A stretch of 64,000 nt of DNA, taken from contig NZ_JACKZY010000001.1 of NCBI RefSeq assembly GCF_020833685.1, positions 1,190,578 through 1,254,577 on the forward strand, given 5' to 3'. A model generated the notes under the pieces. The model worked only from the letters and a program-made list of their open reading frames with translations. It was not told where the DNA came from and did not search any database. Shown here piece after piece: positions 38,801 to 46,505 of this stretch (within the stretch, counting starts at the first letter, position 1; each line of letters opens with the position of its first letter). Both the position numbers and the translations under genes were made by a program. This stretch comes from Nitratireductor sp. B36. GTDB taxonomy: Bacteria > Pseudomonadota > Alphaproteobacteria > Rhizobiales > Rhizobiaceae.

Positions 38801-39895
38801 ATAGCCGGTACCCTCAACCAGTTCGAACTCGATCGTCTCGTCTTCCTCCGTCTCCTCATCTTCAATGACGCTGACCCCGAGGTCGAAATCCACCGCGGTA
38901 TACGTACCTGCCGGGATCGAAACCGTAAAAGTCTCCCCGCCCCCGGGGGTGGTGTAATCATCTCCGAGGTCAGCAGTTCCTCCGACCACATTCACGGTCA
39001 CCGTCAACGGCGCTTCGAGATACCCGCTGACCCTGATCTTCGGCAGGCCCACTTCCTCTCCGCTTTCTGGATAAGCGGTCTCAGCCTGCGAAAACTCAAC
39101 CAGAGGATCGATACGCAACTGGATGTCGTCGATATGGTTGCCGGTGTCTGGATCACCATCCGAAGTGGAGATCGCTGCGAACCCAAATTGTTGAAGGCTG
39201 TCGGGCCCTGTCCAGGTGAATGTCCCCGAATAATCTCTCCATGTTCCGAATTTGGCGGATTCACACGTGGCATCGCTGATAGTAGCACCACTGCCGCACA
39301 AGCTCGGCCCACCCACGCCGGCATTGCTTGTTGATGCCCGAACAACCCGCTCAGCAGTACCTATACTGAAGTCCATGGTATCGGTGCCTGAAAGCCCACG
39401 ATGGCTGAATCGCCAATCGATTTTGTCATCCTGGAGGAGGCACACGGTTTGATAGATGCGAGAATTCTGGCGGGCATTGAGCTCGGCGTGTTGCGACCCG
39501 GAGCGAGAAGGCACACCGTTAAATCCGGTCTTCCAAATCTCAATCAACTGCCCTGATGGATAGCCACAATTGCCGGCCATCGAAGCGTGCGTGGTTGACC
39601 AACCTAGAACATAAGTGCTGGGAACATGCGCGAAGTTACAGCTGAGAACGGGAGACTCGAAACCAAGATTGAGAAAGCTTCTTTGCACCTGTGCATCAGC
39701 ATCTCCGACACCGGCGAACCCGAGCGCTGCCAGACCGAAGGCCACGGCCGCGCCCCTCCGCATCAGCGTGGCCGCCAAGGACGGCAAACGGCAAGGCATA
39801 TCCGCATTGCCTGACGAGTTGCTTCTTCGCTCTACAGAAGAAGCAAAAACACCCTTCACGCGTCGCCTGAAATGCCCCTGAGGTAGATTGTTCAT
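35828..39895 (-). CDS. Giant secreted repeat protein (Calx-beta, DUF11-like repeats, SdrD-B, OmpA-like tail)
   Basis: About 1,355 residues from [12 protein letters not shown]. An Arg-rich lead and hydrophobic segment ([20 protein letters not shown]) form a signal peptide. A lectin-like domain follows ([11 protein letters not shown]...), then a Calx-beta-type domain ([19 protein letters not shown]-like). At least four DUF11/DUF7507-like modules follow, each opening with a variant of D-x-N-G-N-G-x-P-D-x-G-E and V-T-N-T-x-x-V-x-L, with Ca-binding-like Asp/Asn clusters. Near the C-terminus lie an SdrD-B-like domain ([23 protein letters not shown]) and an OmpA-like segment. Probably a cell-surface adhesin or matrix protein. 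The gene is isolated. Confidence 0.85.
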   Translation of the reverse strand: [1355 protein letters not shown]

Positions 39896-40142
39896 CTCGC
39901 GTTCCCGTAGCATATAAGCAGTTTGCTTCGATCGTTCTGCCGCATAGATTTCAATGCTTGCAGGCAGTGCCGAGCATGACAAAATGCCGACCGACCCATG
40001 CTCATCCTGAGGAGAACGACGGGCTTGGCAATAATCTGCAGAGTCTCAACGGGTAAACGTTACGGGTAAAACCCGTATCGATACCTGACAGGCGATCTGA
40101 ACCAGGCACTGTCAGCAAACAGATCAGAGAATATCGGATGAC

Positions 40143-40159
40143 TGGTGCTGCCGGAGGGA
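40143..40159 (-). repeat. Short copy of the tRNA-Thr 3' end, possible old attachment remnant
   Basis: TGGTGCTGCCGGAG here is identical to the first 14 bases of the 23-bp repeat bounding the island at 42,898 and 52,509. The next 35 or so bases still resemble the tRNA-Thr gene loosely (CTCTC and TCGA elements in step). It overlaps the left edge of the IS3-family relic. Confidence 0.4.
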
Positions 40160-40520
40160 GAAACTTCGATCTCTCTTCTTGACACCCTTGAAGAATGGAA
40201 TGCTTACCCGAAGACGATCCGGGGTGACCAGGCCTCGGGGTTCATCTCCCGTGATCTTGACCTATGGGCTTACCAGCGTGGCGTCGATCTCGACTTCTCG
40301 CGTCCGGGCAAGCCCACGGACAATGCGTTCATCGGTTCCTTCATTGGCAAGTTCAGGATGGAGTGCCTCAATGCGCACGGCTTCCTGATGCTTGCCGACG
40401 CCCGTTCAAAATGGAGGAATGGCGTGAGGACCACAACAATGTCCGACCGCACAGCGCAACCGGCAACCAGCCGCCGATATCGCTCATGAATGGTTCCTCG
40501 GCATCTTCCACCGCCTGAGC
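40160..40520 (+). pseudogene. IS3-family transposase (OrfB integrase core) fragment
   Basis: The frame from about 40,160 reads TIRGDQASGFISRDLDLWAYQRGVDLDFSRPGKPTDNAFIGSFIGKFRMECLNAHGFL, the C-terminal half of an IS407-type IS3 integrase core. After about 40,410 the reading continues one frame over as EEWREDHNNVRPHSATGNQPPISLM, so a frameshift separates the two parts. The first catalytic Asp region and all of OrfA are missing, and no terminal inverted repeats are seen. Inactive relic. Confidence 0.85.
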
Positions 40521-40789
40521 CGGACACCCCGGAAGTTCCGTTAAACACCTTATCTCGGTGTCCACGAAACCGGCAGCAGGCCACGGGTCCATTCAGGGGA
40601 GCGGCTCAGCAAATATGGTGCACCACCAGTTGAGCCAGTCTTCGAGACTCCTCTAGCGGAGCTTGAGCCTTTTGCTTGTTGATCGCACATCATTCCACGA
40701 GTATGCGTAAGAGCCACAAGCATTGCATCGTTTCACACCCACCTAAGGCATGTGCCAATGGGTGTGGAATTGAGAAGTAGGAGTTACAG

Positions 40790-41803
40790 ATGGCGCAAGC
40801 AGACCGCACTAGCGGTGTATCTCCACTTCATAACCCCGATCCACGCGACTGGCTGGCAGCCATTATTGAAGGATCGGACGACGCAATCATCAGTAAAAAC
40901 CTCTCCGGCCACATACAGAGCTGGAATCCCGGAGCGGTGCGCATTTTCGGCTACACGGCCGACGAGGTCATTGGCAAACCAATCACCATCCTGATCCCCG
41001 AGGAGCGGCTTGATGAAGAACCGCGCATCCTTGCCAAGATTAGAAGCGGCGAAAGAGTAGAACATTTCGAAACAGTGCGCCGACGCAAGGATGGATCGCT
41101 GGTCGATATATCCTTGACGATTTCACCGATCCGCGATGCCTCTGGCACGATTATAGGTGCATCAAAAATCGCGCGCGATATATCCGAACGCCGTCTGGCT
41201 GAAGAAAGCCAGCGCCTGCTCATTCGCGAGATGCAGCATCGGGTCAAAAATCTATTCGCAGTGGCAACTTCCATCGTAACGCTCACATCACGGCAAGAAC
41301 CTTCTGCAGAGGCGCTGGCCAGCGCCATTCGTGAACGTTTAACGGCCCTTGCACGAGCTCATGACCTGACGACAGGCAGTTGGTCGGCAGATGAAACCGA
41401 GAACAAAGGCGGCGGCCTTCGAGAGCTCATCCAAACAGTTCTCGCCCCCTACAACGATGGAGAGCGTATCCAGGTGGAAGGAGATCACGTCCCCGTCGGC
41501 AGTCACTCCACCACCAATTTGGCGCTTCTGATTTATGAGCTGGCCACCAATGCCGCCAAATACGGCGCCTTGTCGGTTGCCGAGGGAAGCCTCGCCATAG
41601 AACTTCATGTGGATGACGATCAGGTCCGGATCAAATGGACCGAAACAGGCGCACCGGGGTCGCTCAAAGAGAAGGCATCAGGCTTTGGTAGCCAGTTGAC
41701 GAGCAATCTGGCCTTGGCATTGAATGCCACCCTCACCCATGATTGGCGAGCGACGGGTCTGGCCGTGACGATCGACCTACCAGCAGCTGCTCTGAAAAAC
41801 TGA
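40790..41803 (+). CDS. PAS-domain HWE-type histidine kinase
   Basis: A soluble 337-residue sensor kinase. Residues about 20-140 are a PAS domain with PAC (IIEGSDDAIISKNLSGHIQSWNPGAVRIFGYTADEVIGKPI). The kinase part has EMQHRVKNLFAVATSIV as H-box, LALLIYELATNAAKYGALS as N-box and IKWTETGAP, the W-x-E of the HWE family. GFGSQLTSNLALAL ends the ATP lid. No conserved Cys of LOV domains (GRNCRFLQ) is present, so it is not an LOV photoreceptor. Single gene between an IS relic and a ferritin-like gene; rhizobial HWE kinases often feed the general stress response. Confidence 0.9.
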   Translation: MAQADRTSGVSPLHNPDPRDWLAAIIEGSDDAIISKNLSGHIQSWNPGAVRIFGYTADEVIGKPITILIPEERLDEEPRILAKIRSGERVEHFETVRRRKDGSLVDISLTISPIRDASGTIIGASKIARDISERRLAEESQRLLIREMQHRVKNLFAVATSIVTLTSRQEPSAEALASAIRERLTALARAHDLTTGSWSADETENKGGGLRELIQTVLAPYNDGERIQVEGDHVPVGSHSTTNLALLIYELATNAAKYGALSVAEGSLAIELHVDDDQVRIKWTETGAPGSLKEKASGFGSQLTSNLALALNATLTHDWRATGLAVTIDLPAAALKN

Positions 41804-41861
41804 AGGTCCCAAGTTGAAAACTGGGGTTTTTCGTCAAAGGGGAGCACGCTAATACCAGCCT

Positions 41862-41893
41862 AAAAATTACCCCGTCACCCTTGGGCGACGGGG
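41862..41893 (-). terminator. Terminator of the YciE-like gene
   Basis: On the minus strand a CCCCGTC/GACGGGG stem with a 10-nt loop is followed by AATTTTTA, 27 nt past the stop codon. Confidence 0.85.
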
Positions 41894-41919
41894 CAAGAAA
41901 GTCTCCGGCAACAAGTGGC

Positions 41920-42393
41920 CTACTTCTTGTTCACTTTCGAAACGGCCAGGTTCGTAAGCTTGCTGTTGGCCGCCTTCTCCTGATCAAGGATTTCGCCCAG
42001 AAGATTGTGTGCCTCTTCATGGCCAAGCAGCTTCGCCCATTCGCGGAGTGACCCGTAGCGGGCGATCTCGTAGTGCTCCACTGCCTGGCATGCAGCCAGC
42101 AATCCGGCATCCAGCGCCGTTCCCGACGCCTCGTCCATCAAGCCGTCAGCTTCCTTGATGAGGCCTTCAATCGCATCGCACTTTTCGCCCTCGGGCTTCT
42201 TGCCGATGGATTTGAACACCGCTTCCAGCTTCTTGATCTGATCCTTTGTCTCGCCGAGATGTTCTTCAGCCACCTTCTTCAGCTCAGAACTTTTTGCAGC
42301 CTTTGCGACCTTCGGAAGTGCCTTGGTGATGGCGTTTTCGGCGTAGTAGACATCCTGCAGTGTGTGCTCGAACAGTTCATTCAGTGACTTCAT
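41920..42393 (-). CDS. YciE/YciF-type ferritin-like protein (DUF892)
   Basis: A 157-residue four-helix protein starting MKSLNELFEHTLQDVYYAENAITKALPKVAKAA, the DUF892 signature. HYEIARYGSLREWAKLLGHEEAHNLL supplies the ferritin-like Glu/His residues. The family is induced by osmotic and envelope stress in enterobacteria and has a di-iron centre in structures. The frame is open 42 codons upstream, but the chosen start fits the family exactly. It is the last chromosomal gene before the island. Confidence 0.92.
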   Translation of the reverse strand: MKSLNELFEHTLQDVYYAENAITKALPKVAKAAKSSELKKVAEEHLGETKDQIKKLEAVFKSIGKKPEGEKCDAIEGLIKEADGLMDEASGTALDAGLLAACQAVEHYEIARYGSLREWAKLLGHEEAHNLLGEILDQEKAANSKLTNLAVSKVNKK

Positions 42394-42897
42394 CGTGAAT
42401 CTCCAAATTGCCCCGCGCTCCTTAACTTTGCGCAGGTAGGAAGGTTCCACGAGGAAATGCGGCAGGGTCTGCCCGAGGGTCCGCTCTACGCAGGCTTCTG
42501 ACACTCCGCTCATCCACACGTTTTGCTCTTTGCCATTGGCTTGTCGAGGTATTCGGGGTCTTTGACCTCCGGCTTTTCAATCGGCTTTCAATCGTCTGGG
42601 ATGGATGGTGAATACCCTGGGCGGCCGTGTGGATACGAAGGCCGGCATCATCCATCGGCGCGGTGCTGGCGAGACCGAGACGAGAAAACGCCGTCTGCCC
42701 ATTCGCATTCCGCGCGGCCTCTCTGGCTTCCTCGGAAGATGGGACGTTGCCGAGTATGCCGAAACGAGCCTGAAAATGATCGAAGACGTGAACGGCCACC
42801 ATCATCCGGAGTTTCAGGCCGACATCGCATCGAGGATCGGAAGACGGGAGTTTCTGTCACGACAGAAATACGGATGCCAGGCAAGTGCTTGATTTAA
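42394..42897. other. Gap left of the island without a recognised gene
   Basis: About 500 nt. A plus-strand frame (42,605-42,892, 95 codons) and a minus-strand frame (42,422-42,805) overlap. Neither has a known motif nor a convincing ribosome site. The region may hold the DNA that once followed tRNA-Thr, or debris from earlier insertions. Confidence 0.45.
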
Positions 42898-42920
42898 TGG
42901 TGCTGCCGGAGAGATTTGAA
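42898..42920. repeat. Left attachment site of the island
   Basis: A 23-bp sequence beginning TGGTGCTGCCGGAGAGATTT, identical to the 3' end of the tRNA-Thr gene at 52,509. Similarity stops immediately after, as expected for the displaced tRNA end at the distal border. Confidence 0.92.
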
Positions 42921-42982
42921 TTCGGCAGATTTAAGTGGTTCGCATTGTTTTTAAAGAGGAAATTCCGGCTCCCGTCAAGACC

Positions 42983-43004
42983 GGTGTAGAACCTTGGTGT
43001 AGAA
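42983..43004. repeat. Tandem GGTGTAGA pair, left end (probable integrase arm site)
   Basis: Two GGTGTAGAA copies at 42,983 and 42,996, 13 bp apart, separated by CCTT. The same pair occurs at 52,429-52,450 at the other end in the same orientation. It lies 62 bp inside the left core repeat. Confidence 0.75.
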
Positions 43005-43098
43005 GTTTCCACGCGCCGTCGCGTTTAACCATTCTCACGAAACGTGTCCGACCGTCGTGAATCATCCGAATTGAATTGTTCACTTCTCGCGACATCGG

Positions 43099-43251
43099 AT
43101 GGAAGACCGCCTAACGCTTGCCCGTGTCGAGGAATATGACCGGAACTTGGTCTTGGGCCATTCCAAAGGGGCCATGAGTGAACGTTACGGAGGCCCAGAC
43201 GCTCGACTAGAGGTGGCCGCTAGGGCCTTGAAGGCTGCGCTGAAAAACTAG
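43099..43251 (+). pseudogene. C-terminal remnant of a second tyrosine recombinase
   Basis: A 50-codon frame starting MEDRLTLARVEEYDRNLV contains LGHSKGAMSERYGG, the GH...Y box that carries the catalytic Tyr of phage integrases, then a helical tail. The N-terminal DNA-binding and Arg-box regions are missing. The sequence differs from the island's own integrase (GHEDGRAASDYGE), so it derives from another element. Confidence 0.7.
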
Positions 43252-43317
43252 TGAAGTCGCCTCTCTCTCCACAACCGTGAAGCACCGCCTCCGAAATGGG
43301 ATAAATCAAAATAGGCG

Positions 43318-44205
43318 CTATTTCCTCGGCTTGAAGGGTAAAATGCTGGCAGTGCTTGACGGTCTATTAGAGCGCGGCACCGAGCCAGATGGCTGCGAAA
43401 AACCAACAGACATTGACTTTATCGAGACGGCCCCGCCCCCGACTCCTATAGACAATCCCGTCTTGTCTAGCATGACGCCGATCTTACAGCCGTCCAAATC
43501 CATTCCATCAGTGCTCAATGTTCGTCCATCCAACATCTCGAACACCGTCGGCTGTCCGGCATTGCTTGATATCGCAATACCCCGATGCCGCATGTTGAAG
43601 CGTTCAAACACCAGTTGGTGGGGAGGATTGCTGCGGAGCACCAAATCAATATCGCGGACGTTCGAGTTTATCGTGATCCGCTTCCCTTCAACTCGAACAT
43701 CCCAATTTGAAGTTCTCGTTCTCCATTCGTTGTCGACTATGTGCATCATTGGAGCACCATTCCTATCGCTTACAAAAGCTGAGATACGGAAGGGCCCTCC
43801 TTTTGCCTCCGGCTCGCGGATACAAAACACATTCTCTCCAAATATCTGCAAGAGAACAGGGACATTACGCGCCACCACGTTGCCGAGTATCAATTCCGGA
43901 TGCTTCGAGCCCACATCAAATGGGCCGAACGAAAATCCTCGTTGCAAAGCCTTGGGCGATTTCATCGCATCAGAAATGGACTGCGAGGATAACCTTCCTC
44001 TAGTTTTCAGGCCGTGACACATGACGCACAGCAAGACAATGCCGTCCGTATTGTGTTCTTTGGCGTCTTTGAACTCTGGGGCGAAATGCTCATAATCAAT
44101 GATCGCATTGCCACATACAACGCATCCAAACCCGTCCCGCTGACGAACTGCCCGAGCGACATCGGCGGGTATATCCCTACCAAGACCGTATCGGTTTTTT
44201 GTCAT
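43318..44205 (-). CDS. HNH endonuclease with a beta-rich C-terminal region
   Basis: Residues 1-75 form an HNH/zinc domain: RQRDGFGCVVCGNAIIDYEHFAPEF then NTDGIVLLCVMCHGLK, with two CxxC pairs and the metal-binding His. The remaining 220 residues (PVLLQIFGENVFCIREPEAKGGPF..., GMDLDGCKIGVMLDK) are predicted beta-rich and unfamiliar. It ends near the left border of the island, transcribed towards it. A restriction-like or homing role is possible; no methyltransferase partner is nearby. Confidence 0.8.
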   Translation of the reverse strand: MTKNRYGLGRDIPADVARAVRQRDGFGCVVCGNAIIDYEHFAPEFKDAKEHNTDGIVLLCVMCHGLKTRGRLSSQSISDAMKSPKALQRGFSFGPFDVGSKHPELILGNVVARNVPVLLQIFGENVFCIREPEAKGGPFRISAFVSDRNGAPMMHIVDNEWRTRTSNWDVRVEGKRITINSNVRDIDLVLRSNPPHQLVFERFNMRHRGIAISSNAGQPTVFEMLDGRTLSTDGMDLDGCKIGVMLDKTGLSIGVGGGAVSIKSMSVGFSQPSGSVPRSNRPSSTASILPFKPRK

Positions 44206-44301
44206 TCATGCTCCACGTGCAAGTGAAAGAGGACGGACGTTTCCTTACTCAATACTGCTGATACCCCACAACTTCGCAAGACAAACGGCCCCACTCAAGA
44301 A

Positions 44302-44487
44302 CTAGGTGTGAGTTCTGAGGAGGTTGTTCAGGCCCCCAAGGGCCGACGCGAGGGCTTTGAGATTGCCCCCGGTCTGCTGCTCTTGAGGTCTGACATAGGT
44401 GCTGCCGGGGAGGCCAGCGGGTGACAGGTTCCGCTGTCCGAGTTCGGGGGTGCGGATGCCTGTTCCGAATAGTCCAGATTTGGACAT
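44302..44487 (-). CDS. Small phage-like protein
   Basis: A 61-residue product, MSKSGLFGTGIRTPELGQRNL...PQEQQTGGNLKALASALGGLNNLL, with AAGGAA seven bases before the ATG. The Gly/Gln-rich style and the GGNLKALASALG stretch remind me of the N-termini of podovirus internal virion proteins, but this is a weak resemblance. A terminator separates it from the polymerase-like gene upstream, so it should have its own promoter at about 44,490-44,535. Confidence 0.5.
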   Translation of the reverse strand: MSKSGLFGTGIRTPELGQRNLSPAGLPGSTYVRPQEQQTGGNLKALASALGGLNNLLRTHT

Positions 44488-44536
44488 ACTGATTTCCTTG
44501 TGGGTGTTGGTTGTCGTTGTGAAACTGGTGAGAATG

Positions 44537-44567
44537 AAAAAACCCCCGACACGGTGCGCGACGGGGG
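44537..44567 (-). terminator. Terminator after the polymerase-like gene
   Basis: On the minus strand, CCCCCG/CGGGGG stem with an internal 13-nt loop that can pair further, followed by TTTTTT. Confidence 0.75.
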
Positions 44568-44706
44568 CCTGATGGGTGCTACTGGTGAAGGCAGAGACTG
44601 GATGCCGGATTATGGCCCTCACTATGGAGTTAGTTTAAGTGATATATAAGGTTTACATGAGGTTCCTTTCGGTGATGGACCTACTTCGACCTCCCTCCCA
44701 CTTCCC

Positions 44707-46095
44707 TCACTTGGATGGTTCCCCCTTTGTAACAGAGACAGGGATTTCTGCATTGCAGAGCTTGAAGGCTTCTTCCTGCATTATGGTGCTGACGGTAGGT
44801 ACAGACGATGCAGAGCAAATAACGGCGTCATGAATTGGTAAGACGACGATGCCCGCTCCCATGCACCGTAGGAGCACTGCGCACATAATCGTGCTCTCCC
44901 TGTTGAACAGTCTATAACCTGCCCCGCTGCCGACCAACGAGGCCAAGGACGGATGCCGGCACAAAATAGCCTTTCGGAGTTTCGTCCCTGTCCAACCCTG
45001 CGGTAGCCCGTCAAGAATTTCCTGCGGCCATCGTCGCATCGTGCCAACTTTGAACAGAAGGGCATTGAGAGCCTTTTTAACGGCGGCTCGGCTACCCTCT
45101 AGACCAGCGATAGCATAAAGGTCTCCTTCTGGCGGCTTCTCGCCTATTTCGGCATAGGCAAGGCGTGGCATCATCTGCCCGTAGTCGACTTCGGCTACGG
45201 ATTCACCGTTGATGCGGATATGTTGGCGCACCTCCCATCCGTGACGTTGCCAAAAGCCTCCGAACAGCCTCCCTCCGAAGTCCAGAGAAGGCACTTCGAT
45301 GTGTGGGGGGAGATTGAAACACCGGACAAGGCTGCGGTCCCGAACATCAATTGAAAGATTGCCGACGTAGGAAATGTCTCCATCGGATAACCATTCATTG
45401 ATCTGGTGGATTTCACCCCGCAAGCGGGCAGGTTCGGAAGATGATGGGATTGGAAGCCGGTTCTTCTCACCGCTGGCGCTCCTCCGGGTAAGTCGAAGGC
45501 AGTCCCCCACCTGAACTCGACCGAAATCGTCCCCAGAAATCTGTCGAGAGGCCATCTCTGCACGGAAAGCCGGAGTTGGCGCTATCGTTGTTGCGAAGCG
45601 CGCGGTGTCTGGCTCTGTGCGATGCAGAACGCCAATGGCTTCCAAGGACGAGACTAGGGATGGCAGGGCAGTTCCAAAGCCAGGCACAGGCGTTTCGACT
45701 TGTGCCGCCCTTGGGTGCCCCATTGGCAAGATGATTTGCCCTGTGTTTGGCGGAAACAGCGTGTAATGAGCGAGGTTGGCGACGATTATGCCGACAGCAT
45801 TGTTGAAGGCTACCAGATCAGCGGGCTTCCTCCTTCTTTTTCGCAGTCCGTTGCGGGTCTCATGAACCAGAATGCTTTTGGACGTGTCTCCAGCGAGAGC
45901 CGACAATGCGGCTCCACTGGGGTGCAGATCGAAACGAAATTTCTGGTCCCGTGTTTTGCTGGCGTAGGAGTAGTTCGACAGCGGAAGACCTAAGCAGCAA
46001 ACCCGTAGAACGCCGCCAGAGCGATTTTTTTCTGGTTCTTCGCGAGCCGGTCCACCTCCTCGTTGTAGGGGTTTCCGGCGTGACCTCTTACCCAC
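44707..46095 (-). CDS. Family-A DNA-polymerase palm-like protein
   Basis: Not a named family I can cite, but the C-terminal part carries a PolA-like palm order. Motif A-like VDYGQMMPRLAYA (Asp304 in the longest frame) is followed by motif B-like RAAVKKALNALLF (Lys340/341, Asn344) and motif C-like VLPIHDAVICS (His422, Asp423). Upstream GGRLFGGFWQRHGWEVRQHIRING fits the lead-in of this polymerase-like group. The usual thumb and exonuclease domains are absent. The first 35 or so residues overlap the RNase HI gene and are probably not translated from the 46,095 ATG; no clear alternative start is seen. Confidence 0.65.
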   Translation of the reverse strand: MGKRSRRKPLQRGGGPAREEPEKNRSGGVLRVCCLGLPLSNYSYASKTRDQKFRFDLHPSGAALSALAGDTSKSILVHETRNGLRKRRRKPADLVAFNNAVGIIVANLAHYTLFPPNTGQIILPMGHPRAAQVETPVPGFGTALPSLVSSLEAIGVLHRTEPDTARFATTIAPTPAFRAEMASRQISGDDFGRVQVGDCLRLTRRSASGEKNRLPIPSSSEPARLRGEIHQINEWLSDGDISYVGNLSIDVRDRSLVRCFNLPPHIEVPSLDFGGRLFGGFWQRHGWEVRQHIRINGESVAEVDYGQMMPRLAYAEIGEKPPEGDLYAIAGLEGSRAAVKKALNALLFKVGTMRRWPQEILDGLPQGWTGTKLRKAILCRHPSLASLVGSGAGYRLFNRESTIMCAVLLRCMGAGIVVLPIHDAVICSASSVPTVSTIMQEEAFKLCNAEIPVSVTKGEPSK

Positions 46096-46505
46096 CGCCA
46101 GTGGACATCTTTACCCTTGGCAGCGGCGATAAGGCGCTCCCAAAGATCGCGGTTCTTGACTGGCTCCTTGTTCGGCTTTCGCCAGTCGTTCGCTATCCAC
46201 TTTCCAAGCCATTCTTTCATCGCCTTAGGTATCATGTCGTTGTCACAACAGATAACGATGGGCTGCGGCTCATCTGGCTTCAAGGCTTCCAGAGCTGCGA
46301 TGACTGCCATCATCTCCATTTTGACGTTGGTGGCGGTCTCCTCCGCCGAATATCCAACTATCGGCTTCCGCTTTTTGAGTTCTGTAGCGCCATCCATGCG
46401 CCTCATGACGGCAGCGTAACCGCCCGGTCCGGGGTTTTCGTGGCATGAGCCGTCTGTGTAGACGAGAATGTGTCTGCCCTCTCTATGGGAGGTTCCGCCG
46501 CTCAT
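45990..46505 (-). CDS. rnhA: Ribonuclease HI
   Basis: Degrades RNA in RNA-DNA hybrids. All catalytic residues are in place: Asp18 (VYTDGSCHENPGPGGYAAV), Glu64 (TNVKMEMMAV), Asp88 (ICCDND) and the C-terminal Asp in NEEVDRLAK. WRWVRGHAGNPYNEEVDRLA is the family C-terminal motif. At 171 residues it is full length. The gene overlaps the upstream HNH-like gene by 4 nt (ATGA) and runs into the polymerase-like frame, so the three are cotranscribed. It is an accessory copy carried by the island; the housekeeping rnhA is expected elsewhere. Confidence 0.93.
   Translation of the reverse strand: MSGGTSHREGRHILVYTDGSCHENPGPGGYAAVMRRMDGATELKKRKPIVGYSAEETATNVKMEMMAVIAALEALKPDEPQPIVICCDNDMIPKAMKEWLGKWIANDWRKPNKEPVKNRDLWERLIAAAKGKDVHWRWVRGHAGNPYNEEVDRLAKNQKKIALAAFYGFAA

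Noticed and set aside
36236..39334. Long plus-strand frames (341 and 432 codons)
   Set aside because: Antisense to the repeat-rich surface protein; their length follows from its repeats.
42422..42892. Opposing 127- and 95-codon frames left of the island
   Set aside because: No motif, no good ribosome site, and they overlap each other; left as an unassigned gap.
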